The notes under the pieces: model-generated
Told to the model about the DNA's origin: nothing
Seen by the model: only the letters and a program-made list of their open reading frames with translations
The model's database searches: none
Shown here: in pieces, positions 8,428 through 16,920 of the stretch
How positions within the stretch are numbered: the stretch's first letter is position 1
Layout of the letters: every line of letters starts with the position of its first letter
Position numbers and translations under genes: made by a program
DNA from: an uncultured Bacteroidia bacterium
GTDB taxonomy: Bacteria; Bacteroidota; Bacteroidia; Bacteroidales; CAJPTX01
DNA length: 64,000 nt
NCBI GenBank assembly: GCA_947252645.1
Contig: CAMXWF010000004.1
Span: forward strand, 1-64,000
Direction: 5' to 3'

Positions 8428-9546
8428 ATGTTGAGAAGAGGTGTTTTATTCTCGGTGCTATTCATGCTCACGTTGGGCGTGGTGTCGGGCTACGCGGAGG
8501 GGCGGAAGCGCCTGCGCTACCCGGCCAAGATGCAAGTGCAGGTGAGCGTTTTCACCGCGATCCGGGCCGACATCCCGGTGGAGATCATCGTCAACAAGGC
8601 GGATTCGTGCAGCGCGCTCATCGAGACGCGCTACGAGAACCTGGAGAAGGAGCTGGCCGTGCGGGTGGCGGGCGATACTTTGGTAGTGAGCGCGAGCAAT
8701 ATGCTGCGCGATGAGCTCTTGGCCATGCGCAAGCGGCCGGTAGTGACGGTTACGGTGGGCATGAGGAAGCTGAACGGCCTGAAGCTGGAGGGCGAGGCCA
8801 AGCTGACCCTGAAAGATGTCATGGAGGCCGATACGCTCAAGATCGGGGTGTACGGCAAGGCACAGCTGGAGGGGAAGGGCCTTTTGGCATCGGGGCCATT
8901 GACCCTTGAGCATTCGAGTGAGAATTCGCTAAAGCTCAAGGATATAAAGGCTAGCGCAATGGATCTGGTAGTTGCGGGTAGCGGCAAGGTGTCGCTGGGG
9001 GAGCTGGTGGCCCCTGGGCATCTGAAAATAAGCTACAAGGGGGTAGGTTCCTGCTCGACCGGGGGCTTGGACACGGATGAGCTGACCATAGACCATACGG
9101 GCACCTCTACGTTGAGTACTGGGGATCTACAGGCCAAGAAGAGTGCCCGTATTGGGGTCATCAACGCGGGGAAGCTCTCGGCTCGAGCCCTGGTGGGTGG
9201 TCAGGTATTGCTGGAGCTGGCCGGCAACGGGGACATGTCGTTCAAGTCGATTAAGGCCGATAAGGTGGAGGCGAGGTCGAATGGGAAGGGGGATGTGGAG
9301 GTGTCGGGCTCTGGGGAGTGCCGCAGCTTCACGCTCAACAGCACCTTCACGGGCAATTTCAGCGCGCTAGGCCTGGAGTGCAGGGATGCGCAGCTTCAGC
9401 TGGGCAATTCCTGCGAGGTGCGGATAGGGGCCAAGGAGAATTTGACTATCCAGGCCTCCTCGTACAAGGTGACGGTGCGCTACCGTGGCTTGCCGCGCAT
9501 AGCCATAGCGCCGGGGTCAAACGTGGACTTGCGCACCGACCAGTAG
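8428..9546 (+). CDS. DUF2807 (GIN-domain) exported beta-helix protein
   Basis: A secreted or cell-surface protein of unknown function. A signal peptide (MLRRGVLFSVLFMLTLGVVSGYA) is followed by the head domain with its pattern of short strands and then many near-repeats of the type 'xLKLxGxAxLxL', 'DLVVAGSGKVSL', 'VEARSNGKGDVEVSGSG', typical of the DUF2807 putative auto-transporter adhesin family in Bacteroidota. The repeats suggest a beta-solenoid. It follows lpd by 46 bases with an AGGAGG site upstream and precedes valS by about 100 bases. A role in surface adhesion is only a family name, not shown. Confidence 0.82.
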   Translation: MLRRGVLFSVLFMLTLGVVSGYAEGRKRLRYPAKMQVQVSVFTAIRADIPVEIIVNKADSCSALIETRYENLEKELAVRVAGDTLVVSASNMLRDELLAMRKRPVVTVTVGMRKLNGLKLEGEAKLTLKDVMEADTLKIGVYGKAQLEGKGLLASGPLTLEHSSENSLKLKDIKASAMDLVVAGSGKVSLGELVAPGHLKISYKGVGSCSTGGLDTDELTIDHTGTSTLSTGDLQAKKSARIGVINAGKLSARALVGGQVLLELAGNGDMSFKSIKADKVEARSNGKGDVEVSGSGECRSFTLNSTFTGNFSALGLECRDAQLQLGNSCEVRIGAKENLTIQASSYKVTVRYRGLPRIAIAPGSNVDLRTDQ

Positions 9547-9648
9547 GGCCTCAGCCCCCTAGGGCAACATCAAGGCCAGGCCAACCTTCCTAAGGGGTGG
9601 GATGGTTTTGGCAGGAGGAATAGGGAAACAAGAAGGGCAAAACGCACG

Positions 9649-12279
9649 ATGAAGGAAGAGCTATCGGCACGCTACGAACCGCAGGCCATAGAGGGCAAGT
9701 GGTACGCCTATTGGATGGAGCATGGCTATTTTCACTCGGAGCCCGATGATCGTCGCCCGTACACCATAGTGATTCCGCCGCCCAACGTGACGGGCGTACT
9801 CCACATGGGGCACATGCTCAACAATACGCTGCAAGACGTACTGATACGTCGGGCGCGCATGCTGGGCTACAATGCCTGCTGGGTGCCGGGGACTGATCAC
9901 GCATCGATAGCCACGGAGGCCAAGGTGGTGGCCAAGCTCAAGGCCGAGGGGATAGCGAAGAGTAGCCTGACGCGGGAGCAGTTTCTTGAGCATGCGTGGG
10001 CTTGGCGGAATAAGCATGGCGATATCATCCTAGAGCAACTCAAGCATCTGGGGGCCTCGTGCGACTGGGCGAGGACGGCCTTCACGATGGATACCATCCG
10101 CACGGAGAGCGTGATCAAGGTGTTTGTGGATCTGTATCGCAAGGGGCTGATCTACAAGGGGGTTCGGATGGTCAATTGGGACCCCGTGGCCAAGACTGCC
10201 GTGAGCGATGAGGAGGTGATCCATCGGGATGAGCCAGGCACGCTTTACTACCTACGCTATAAGCTAGCCGAGGGCCCAGGGGAGCTTCTGGTGGCCACCA
10301 CGCGGCCAGAGACCATCATGGGCGATGTGGCCGTGTGCGTGAATCCGGAGGATCCGCGCTACACTGGGCTTGTGGGAAAGCAGGTGGTGGTGCCCTTGGT
10401 GGGCCGTAGTGTGCCAGTGATAGCCGATGCGTACGTAGACCCGGCGTTTGGCACTGGGGCCCTGAAGATCACCCCGGCGCACGATATCAATGATTTTGCG
10501 ATCGGCGAGCGCTTCCATTTGCGGGTGATCGATGTGTTTAACGCCGATGGCACGATCTCAGCGGCTGCAGGCCTCTACGTGGGGCTCGATCGCTTTGAGG
10601 CCAGGGCGCGGGTGGTGGAGGACTTGGCGGCTGGGGGCCTATTGGAACACCAGGAGGATTACACCCACAGCGTGGGCCACAGCGAGCGGACGGACAGCGT
10701 GATAGAGCCGCGGCTCTCCAAGCAGTGGTTCGTGAAGATGGAGCGACTGGCCAAGCCGGCCCTAGAGGCCGTACTCCAGGGTGAGATTAGCCTCATACCG
10801 TCGAAGTTTGTCAACACGTACCGTCACTGGATGGAGAATGTGCACGACTGGTGCATTTCCCGGCAGCTCTGGTGGGGCCATCGCATCCCGGCCTACTACT
10901 ACGGGGAGGGGAGCTACGTAGTGGCCGAGACGGCGGAGGAGGCCCTGGAGCTGGCCCGCAGGGAGAGCGGCAACGCACACCTACAGGCTGCCGACCTCAA
11001 GCAGGATGAGGATGTGCTGGACACCTGGTTTAGCTCGTGGCTTTGGCCCATCACGGTGTTCGATGGGATACGCCACCCCGACAACGCTGAGATCAACTAC
11101 TACTACCCGACGCAGGACTTGGTGACAGCCCCGGAGATCCTCTTCTTCTGGGTGGCTCGGATGGTGATGTCAGGCTATGAGTACCGCGGTAAGCGTCCGT
11201 TCCAGCATGTCTACCTGACGGGCATAGTGCGCGACCAGCAGCACCGGAAGATGAGTAAGCAGCTGGGCAATAGTCCCGATCCTATCAAGCTCATGGAGCG
11301 CTACGGGGCCGATGGGGTGCGGGTAGGCATGCTGCTTTGCACGAGCGCCGGAAACGATCTGCTATTCGATGAGTCGCTCATAGAGCAGGGGCGCAATTTC
11401 TGCAATAAGGTGTGGAATGCCTTCCGCCTAGTGCAGGGGTGGCAGCCCGATCCGCACCAGGCGCAGTCGCAAGCAGCGCAGGCCGCCTTGAGGTGGTTTG
11501 GGCAGCGTTTGAACCAGAGCCTTGTGCTCATTGAGACCGCCTTCAGCGAATACAGGATTTCCGAGGCCCTGCTGGAAGCCTACCGGCTTTTCCGTGATGA
11601 TTTTGCCTCTTGGCTGCTCGAATCGCTTAAGCCCACGGAGGGCAGAGGTCTTGATGCGGCCTCGCTGCACGCGGTGCGGAGCTACTTTGAGCAGCTTTTG
11701 GCCATACTACACCCCTACATGCCCTTCCTAACGGAGGAGCTATGGCATGCCTTCGACAGTAGCCGGGCGGGGCAAACGCTCATGCTGCAGCCTATGCCTC
11801 GGGGTGAGGCAGGGGCACGGGATAGGCTACCGGCCTATGCCCTCTACCAGCAGGTAGTGACCAACGTGCGCAACGTGCGACACGCGCACGGGCTGCCCAC
11901 GCGGGCGCCCATGGCACTCTACTACCGCGGTGAGAATCCATTCACCGAGGAGGAGACGGCCTTGGTCAAGCAGGTGGCTGGGCTGGAGCAGGTGGAGGCC
12001 TGCGAGGCGTCGCCACAAGGGGCGGTCTCCTTCCTGGTTGACAAGCTAGAGTGCTTCGTTCCCCTAGCGACCAAGGTAGATCTTGGCGCTGCGCGGGAGA
12101 AGCTCGAGGGGGAGCTCCGCTATATGCAAGGTTTTCTGTCGACAGTGGAGAAGAAGCTGGGCAACGCGCAGTTCGTGGCGCACGCCCCGGCGGCAGTAGT
12201 GCAGCTTGAGCGCAAGAAGCAAGCGGATGCCGAAGCCAAGATAGCGGCCCTACGGGCGCAGCTAGAGGCCTTGGCGTAA
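9649..12279 (+). CDS. valS: Valyl-tRNA synthetase
   Basis: Class I aminoacyl-tRNA synthetase charging tRNA-Val. The 876-residue protein has the HIGH-type site as VLHMGHMLNN (HMGH 52-55) after PPPNVTG, the editing (CP1) insertion with TTRPETIMGD, the tRNA-binding WCISRQLWWGH block, the KMSKQ loop at 534-538, an alpha-helical anticodon domain, and a C-terminal coiled coil of about 60 residues rich in Lys, Glu and Ala (LEGELRYMQGFLSTVEKKLG). The length and domain order are normal for bacterial ValRS. No T-box or similar leader is visible in the 100-base gap upstream. Confidence 0.97.
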   Translation: MKEELSARYEPQAIEGKWYAYWMEHGYFHSEPDDRRPYTIVIPPPNVTGVLHMGHMLNNTLQDVLIRRARMLGYNACWVPGTDHASIATEAKVVAKLKAEGIAKSSLTREQFLEHAWAWRNKHGDIILEQLKHLGASCDWARTAFTMDTIRTESVIKVFVDLYRKGLIYKGVRMVNWDPVAKTAVSDEEVIHRDEPGTLYYLRYKLAEGPGELLVATTRPETIMGDVAVCVNPEDPRYTGLVGKQVVVPLVGRSVPVIADAYVDPAFGTGALKITPAHDINDFAIGERFHLRVIDVFNADGTISAAAGLYVGLDRFEARARVVEDLAAGGLLEHQEDYTHSVGHSERTDSVIEPRLSKQWFVKMERLAKPALEAVLQGEISLIPSKFVNTYRHWMENVHDWCISRQLWWGHRIPAYYYGEGSYVVAETAEEALELARRESGNAHLQAADLKQDEDVLDTWFSSWLWPITVFDGIRHPDNAEINYYYPTQDLVTAPEILFFWVARMVMSGYEYRGKRPFQHVYLTGIVRDQQHRKMSKQLGNSPDPIKLMERYGADGVRVGMLLCTSAGNDLLFDESLIEQGRNFCNKVWNAFRLVQGWQPDPHQAQSQAAQAALRWFGQRLNQSLVLIETAFSEYRISEALLEAYRLFRDDFASWLLESLKPTEGRGLDAASLHAVRSYFEQLLAILHPYMPFLTEELWHAFDSSRAGQTLMLQPMPRGEAGARDRLPAYALYQQVVTNVRNVRHAHGLPTRAPMALYYRGENPFTEEETALVKQVAGLEQVEACEASPQGAVSFLVDKLECFVPLATKVDLGAAREKLEGELRYMQGFLSTVEKKLGNAQFVAHAPAAVVQLERKKQADAEAKIAALRAQLEALA

Positions 12280-12303
12280 GTAGAACAACCTTAAGGAGGG
12301 GGC

Positions 12304-12807
12304 ATGGTGTCTAGGCTCGGAAGGATGGTATCCATGGTGCTGTTGGCCCTGGTGTTGGCGTTGGGGAGCGTGAGGGCGCAGCTGAGTAGTTCAATTTTTA
12401 CGCGGCTCTCGGCAGCGGATTACGGTACGGGACAGATCACGCTACGTGGGCCCAATGGGCTTCAAGAGGCGATATTGCAGGCTGCGCAGCAACACAGGAA
12501 GAAGCCGAGTATTCCTGGCTACCGGATACGCCTCTACCGCGGGCTAGGTAGGAATGCCCGCAGCGACAGCGAGCGGATACAGGCCCAGGTGAAGGCCTTA
12601 CCGCTGGAGCTGAGGGTCTACATGGCCTACGATGCCCCCTACTACACGGTGGCCGTGGGCGATTGCCGTACGCGGCTAGAGGCCCTACACCTGCAGCAAC
12701 TCCTTCTGCCGCAATTTCCCCAAGCCTTTGCGATAGCGGATCAGGTGGCGATGCCCCCGCTCTGCAACGACCGCCGCCCCATGGCCCCTCAAGCAGCGGG
12801 AGAGTAA
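12304..12807 (+). CDS. Exported SPOR-like domain protein
   Basis: A 167-residue exported protein of unknown role. It begins with a signal peptide (VSMVLLALVLALGSVRA). The region from PGYRIRLYRGLGRNARSD through AFAIADQV (about 77-152) has the SPOR pattern: a strand 'YRIRLY', a helix rich in Arg and Gln, then 'YYTVAVGDCRTRLEA' in place of the usual 'VRVGxFxxxxEA'. SPOR domains bind denuded peptidoglycan glycan strands. The start follows TAAGGAGGGGGC. Its stop TAA shares one base with the ATG of the transketolase N-subunit, so the two are translationally coupled, an odd pairing with no obvious functional link. Confidence 0.72.
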   Translation: MVSRLGRMVSMVLLALVLALGSVRAQLSSSIFTRLSAADYGTGQITLRGPNGLQEAILQAAQQHRKKPSIPGYRIRLYRGLGRNARSDSERIQAQVKALPLELRVYMAYDAPYYTVAVGDCRTRLEALHLQQLLLPQFPQAFAIADQVAMPPLCNDRRPMAPQAAGE

Positions 12808-13658
12808 TGGAAAAGCAGACGCGATTGGCCGAGCTGGCCTACCACATACGTTGCGACGTGGTGCGCATGCTGACGCACGCAGGTAGCGGGCACCTGGGGG
12901 GCTCGCTGAGCTGCGCGGACATCCTCGCGGCGCTCTACGGGGATGTGCTGCGCTACGATGTGCAGCAGCCCCATTGGGAAGCGCGGGATCGGTTCATACT
13001 CTCCATAGGCCACGTGGCCCCGGCCTACTACGCCACGCTGGCGCGTGTGGGTTTTTTCCCTGTAGAGCAGCTTGCGACCCTTCGTCAGTACGGCAGTCGA
13101 CTGCAGGGCCATCCCTCCGTGCGCCATGGACTCCCTGGGGTGGATGTGGCCACGGGCTCGCTAGGGCAAGGTCTTGGAGTAGGCGTGGGCGCGGCGCTTG
13201 CGGCCCGACTGACGCACCGCGACTACCACACCTACGTACTACTAGGGGACGGGGAGCTCCAGGAGGGCTCCGTGTGGGAGGCCGCGATGTCGGCCTCATT
13301 CTATAAGCTCACCCGCTTGACCGCCCTGGTGGACAGGAATCGGGTACAGATCGATGGGGCCAATGCCGAGGTGATGGCCTTGGAGCCGCTGGAGGCGAAA
13401 TGGCGGGCATTTGGCTGGCAGGTGCTCACGCTCGATGGGCACGACCTATCGGCGCTCGCAGAGGGCTTCCGTCTCAGGCAGCGGCTAGAGGGACCCTGCG
13501 TGCTGATCTGCAACACGGAGATGGGGCACGGCATTGCGCGCATTGCTGGCGATTACAGCTGGCACGGCAAGGTGCCGACAGACGAGCAAATGCCTGAATT
13601 CCTCGAGGAGCTGGCGCGCAGCTACCGGGAGGGGCAAGAAAAGGTGGGGGGGTGCTAG
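12807..13658 (+). CDS. Transketolase, N-terminal (ThDP-binding) subunit
   Basis: First half of a split transketolase, carrying out two-carbon transfers of the non-oxidative pentose phosphate pathway with thiamine diphosphate and magnesium. At 283 residues it ends after the ThDP domain. Visible: AGSGHLGGSLSCADILAALY near the N-terminus, GSLGQGLGVGVG, and the ThDP/Mg motif GDGELQEGSVWEA (starting at 147). The ATG at 12807 overlaps the stop of the SPOR-like gene; the longer frame from 12663 lies within that gene and was rejected. The C-terminal subunit follows at once. Confidence 0.95.
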   Translation: MEKQTRLAELAYHIRCDVVRMLTHAGSGHLGGSLSCADILAALYGDVLRYDVQQPHWEARDRFILSIGHVAPAYYATLARVGFFPVEQLATLRQYGSRLQGHPSVRHGLPGVDVATGSLGQGLGVGVGAALAARLTHRDYHTYVLLGDGELQEGSVWEAAMSASFYKLTRLTALVDRNRVQIDGANAEVMALEPLEAKWRAFGWQVLTLDGHDLSALAEGFRLRQRLEGPCVLICNTEMGHGIARIAGDYSWHGKVPTDEQMPEFLEELARSYREGQEKVGGC

Positions 13659-13660
13659 CC

Positions 13661-14626
13661 ATGTTTGAGGTACCGAGGGTGTTGAACCGGGAGTCGACCC
13701 GACAGGGGTTTGCACGGGGCTTGGTAGAGGCGGCCCATCGAGATGAGCGAATAGTTGTGCTGGGGCTGGATGTTTCAGCCTCGCTCTTTCTGCAGGAGTT
13801 TAAGGGGGCGTTTCCCGAGCGTTTCATCTCGCTAGGCATAGCCGAGCAGAATGGTGCATCGGTGGCGGCAGGTTTGGCCCTGAATGGCCTCAAGCCGGTG
13901 TTTGCCACCTACGCGACGTTTGCCACGACGCGGGCTCTGGATCAGCTCCGGGTGAGCGTGTGCTATAACGGGGCGCCGGTGCTCATTGCGGGGGCGCACG
14001 CGGGGCTTTCTGTTGGGCCAGATGGGGCGACCCACCAGGCGCTGGAGGATATTGCGACGATGCGTGTGCTTCCGGGGATGCGGGTGTGCATCCCCTGCGA
14101 TTCGAACCAGGCCGAGTCTACAGCGCGGACGCTGCTTCTCAGCGAGAGCCATTCGCCTGTGTACGTGCGGCTAGGTCGCGCTGCGACGGAGAATTTCACG
14201 GATCCTGCCCGAGCTTTTGAGCTGGGAAAATGGGAGTGCTACGGGTCGACGAGCGCACCGGAGCTGGTGGTGTTTGCGTGCGGAGGCCTACTCTACCCTG
14301 CCCTGGAGGCCGTTAGTCAGCTCGAACGCGAGGGTTTGTCGGTGAGCGCGGTCAATGTGAGTTCCGCCAAGCCACTGGACGAGGCGGTGCTTGCGAGCAG
14401 CATGCGGCATGCCAAGGCCTTTGTGGTGGTAGAGGAGCACCAGCGTCTTGGTGGCATAGGGAGCGCCATTGCGGAGTTTGCATCGGCCCATGGGGGCAAA
14501 CACATACGGTTCATAGCCGTGGACGATAGGTTTGGGGAGTCTGGAACCCCGGGGGTACTGTTGGAAGCTTTCCATCTGACGGCATCCGACATAGCGGAGG
14601 CGGTCAGGGCGTTGTTGGCTGCGTAG
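13661..14626 (+). CDS. Transketolase, C-terminal (pyrimidine-binding) subunit
   Basis: Second half of the split transketolase: the pyrimidine-binding domain with the catalytic Glu in LGIAEQNGASVAAGLA, plus the C-terminal domain. The ATG at 13661 gives MFEVPRVLNRES and 321 residues; a GTG at 13652 that overlaps the previous stop by seven bases is an alternative. Together the two chains equal one normal transketolase. Split forms occur in archaea and several bacterial phyla, including for ketose phosphate catabolism, so the natural substrate could be other than the classic pentose phosphates. Confidence 0.95.
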   Translation: MFEVPRVLNRESTRQGFARGLVEAAHRDERIVVLGLDVSASLFLQEFKGAFPERFISLGIAEQNGASVAAGLALNGLKPVFATYATFATTRALDQLRVSVCYNGAPVLIAGAHAGLSVGPDGATHQALEDIATMRVLPGMRVCIPCDSNQAESTARTLLLSESHSPVYVRLGRAATENFTDPARAFELGKWECYGSTSAPELVVFACGGLLYPALEAVSQLEREGLSVSAVNVSSAKPLDEAVLASSMRHAKAFVVVEEHQRLGGIGSAIAEFASAHGGKHIRFIAVDDRFGESGTPGVLLEAFHLTASDIAEAVRALLAA

Positions 14627-14692
14627 GCAGGCCGTTGGTGGCTACTTCCATGCGCCGGCAAAAAGAGAACAGGGAACTACTAACTAGGTAAG

Positions 14693-16582
14693 ATGAGCGA
14701 CTCGATTAAACACGAATGCGGGCTAGCCCTGCTGCGTCTGAAGAAGCCCCTAGAGTACTACGAGGAGCGGTACGGGAGCTGGCGTTGGGGCCTGCAGGCG
14801 ATGTACCTGCTGATGGAAAAGCAGCATAATCGGGGTCAGGACGGCGCGGGGCTAGCAAGCGTGAAGCTGAACCTGCCGCCGGGCTTTCGCTACATGGATA
14901 GGGCGCGGAGTAATTCATCGACGCCGATCAAGGATGTTTTTGAGGAGGTGAACGCCCCGCTTCGTACGCTAGACGGGGCTGAGCTGTCCGATGTTCCGTG
15001 GGTAAAGGCCCATGTGCCCTTTGCAGCCGAGGTCTACCTGGGCCATCTACGCTACGGCACCTACGGGAATGGCTCGATAGACCAAGTGCACCCGCAGATA
15101 CGGGCAAACAATTGGAAGGCTAGGACGCTGGCCATAGCTGGGAACTTCAACCTCACCAATACGCAGCAGCTGTTTGAGCTACTCATCCAGCTGGGCCAAC
15201 ATCCCAAGGATCGCTCTGACAGCGTGACGGTGCTAGAGAAGCTCGGGCATTTTCTCGATAGGGCCAACGAGACCCTCTTCCGGGAATATAAGGATGCGGG
15301 ACTAGCGAACATTGAGATATCGCAGCAGATAGCCGAGCACCTCGATGTAATTGCGCTGTTGGCAGAGGCCACGAAGGATTTCGATGGTGGCTATGTGCTG
15401 GGCGGCCTCATGGGGCATGGCGATGCGTTCGTATGCCGAGATCCGTGGGGGATACGCCCGGCCTTCTACTACGATTCGGAGGAGATCACGGTGGTGACCT
15501 CAGAGCGTCCGCCCATCCAGACGGTGTTCAATGTGCCCTATGAGCAGGTGCACGAGCTGGCGCCAGGGGCGGCGATAGTCATCAAGCGTGACGGCGCAGT
15601 GATAGTGGATCAAGTGCGCCCGGCGGCCCGGCGGGCCTCCTGTAGCTTTGAGCGGATCTACTTTTCGCGGGGCACCGACCGGCAGATCTACCGTGAGCGC
15701 CACATGCTGGGGCGTAGGCTGGTGCCCAGCATTCTCAGGGCTATAGACGAGGACCTGGACAACACCGTGTTCTCCTTCATTCCCAACACGGCGGAAACTG
15801 CCTTCTACGGGATGGTAGACGGGATAGAGGATTGGCTTACAGAGCGCAAGATTGGGGCGATCTTGGCGCAACGTCCGGCAGCCCCAGAGGCCGTGCGGGC
15901 GATATTGGGGCATAAGGTGCGGATTGAGAAGGTGGCGGTGAAAGACGTGAAGCTGCGCACGTTCATTGCCCAGGATGGGCAGCGGAAGGACATGGTGCCG
16001 CACGTCTACGACATCACCTACGGGACAGTGCGCCCGCAACAGGACAACCTGGTAATAATCGATGACTCGATAGTGCGCGGCACCACGCTGCGCGAGAGCA
16101 TCCTGCGGATTCTGGACAGGCTGGAGCCCAAGTGCATCGTGGTGGTTTCCAGCGCGCCCCAGATCCGCTACCCGGACTGCTACGGCATCGACATGGCGCG
16201 CCTAGAGGATCTTTGCGCCTTCCAGGCGGCCATCCAGCTACTCAAGGAGCGCGGCCAGGGCCACATCATCCAGGAGACCTACATGGCGTGTAAGCAGCAG
16301 AATGCCCGCAGCGAGGTGCAGGTGGAGAATGCCATGAAGGCCATCTACGCGCCCTTCACGGCCGAGGAGATATCGCAGAAGCTGGCTGTGCTACTCAAGC
16401 ATCCGGACATCCGGGCGGAGGTCAAAATCATCTTCCAATCGATAAGCGACCTCCACGTGGCCTGCCCGCATGACTTGGGCGACTGGTACTTCACGGGCAA
16501 CTACCCTACCCCGGGGGGAAATAGAGTGGCCAATAGGGCCTTTATCAACTACATAGAGGGGCGGAAAGAGCGCGCCTACTAA
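14693..16582 (+). CDS. Long PurF-like amidophosphoribosyltransferase
   Basis: A PurF homologue: an N-terminal nucleophile glutaminase domain joined to a phosphoribosyltransferase domain. Cys9 in KHECGL would become the N-terminal nucleophile after loss of an eight-residue propeptide; HNRGQDGAGLAS matches the glutaminase HRGQDSAG block; VIIDDSIVRGTT (454-465) is the PRPP loop. At 629 residues it is more than 100 longer than ordinary PurF, with the extra length in insertions within both domains. Long versions are common in Bacteroidota. It may be the first enzyme of purine synthesis, or a second paralogue with a different amine donor or acceptor; presence of a standard purF elsewhere would decide. 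Confidence 0.85.
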   Translation: MSDSIKHECGLALLRLKKPLEYYEERYGSWRWGLQAMYLLMEKQHNRGQDGAGLASVKLNLPPGFRYMDRARSNSSTPIKDVFEEVNAPLRTLDGAELSDVPWVKAHVPFAAEVYLGHLRYGTYGNGSIDQVHPQIRANNWKARTLAIAGNFNLTNTQQLFELLIQLGQHPKDRSDSVTVLEKLGHFLDRANETLFREYKDAGLANIEISQQIAEHLDVIALLAEATKDFDGGYVLGGLMGHGDAFVCRDPWGIRPAFYYDSEEITVVTSERPPIQTVFNVPYEQVHELAPGAAIVIKRDGAVIVDQVRPAARRASCSFERIYFSRGTDRQIYRERHMLGRRLVPSILRAIDEDLDNTVFSFIPNTAETAFYGMVDGIEDWLTERKIGAILAQRPAAPEAVRAILGHKVRIEKVAVKDVKLRTFIAQDGQRKDMVPHVYDITYGTVRPQQDNLVIIDDSIVRGTTLRESILRILDRLEPKCIVVVSSAPQIRYPDCYGIDMARLEDLCAFQAAIQLLKERGQGHIIQETYMACKQQNARSEVQVENAMKAIYAPFTAEEISQKLAVLLKHPDIRAEVKIIFQSISDLHVACPHDLGDWYFTGNYPTPGGNRVANRAFINYIEGRKERAY

Positions 16583-16920
16583 GCGCATTGTACAAGGGCC
16601 AAGGCGCAGGGTGGCAAGTCACGGGTGGACACAAGGGGGTGCGTTCGTGGCTTACCCGGTAGTGGCTGGTGCTGGCGTGCGGTGGGTGCGGAGTGTCCCT
16701 TTCTGCCCACCAGCGTATCGGCTAGCTTGCGCCCAGGGGGTGCCCTACCATAGAGGCAGGCCTATGTCAGCTCGTGATCCCCTATTTCCCGGGGTGGTCA
16801 TTTGCTGGCTCGGTGCCTCATGCCGGGCGGCGGCAGGAGTAATGCCGGGGATGTACTAGGCATATGCCACACTCGATAATCATTGCGTTACTAGTAAGCA
16901 GGAGATCTCCAAGCTAGAGT
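16583..16920. other. Intergenic region, nothing recognised
   Basis: A 338-base spacer between the PurF-like gene and the MBOAT gene. A plus-strand frame from 16611 to 16859 encodes 82 residues with no family resemblance and a composition like translated non-coding GC-rich DNA. I see no RNA gene, terminator hairpin with T-run or TAnnTTTG element. Confidence 0.5.

Noticed and set aside
16611..16859. 82-residue plus-strand frame between the PurF-like and MBOAT genes
   Set aside because: No recognisable domain, no ribosome site, and composition like random GC-rich translation.
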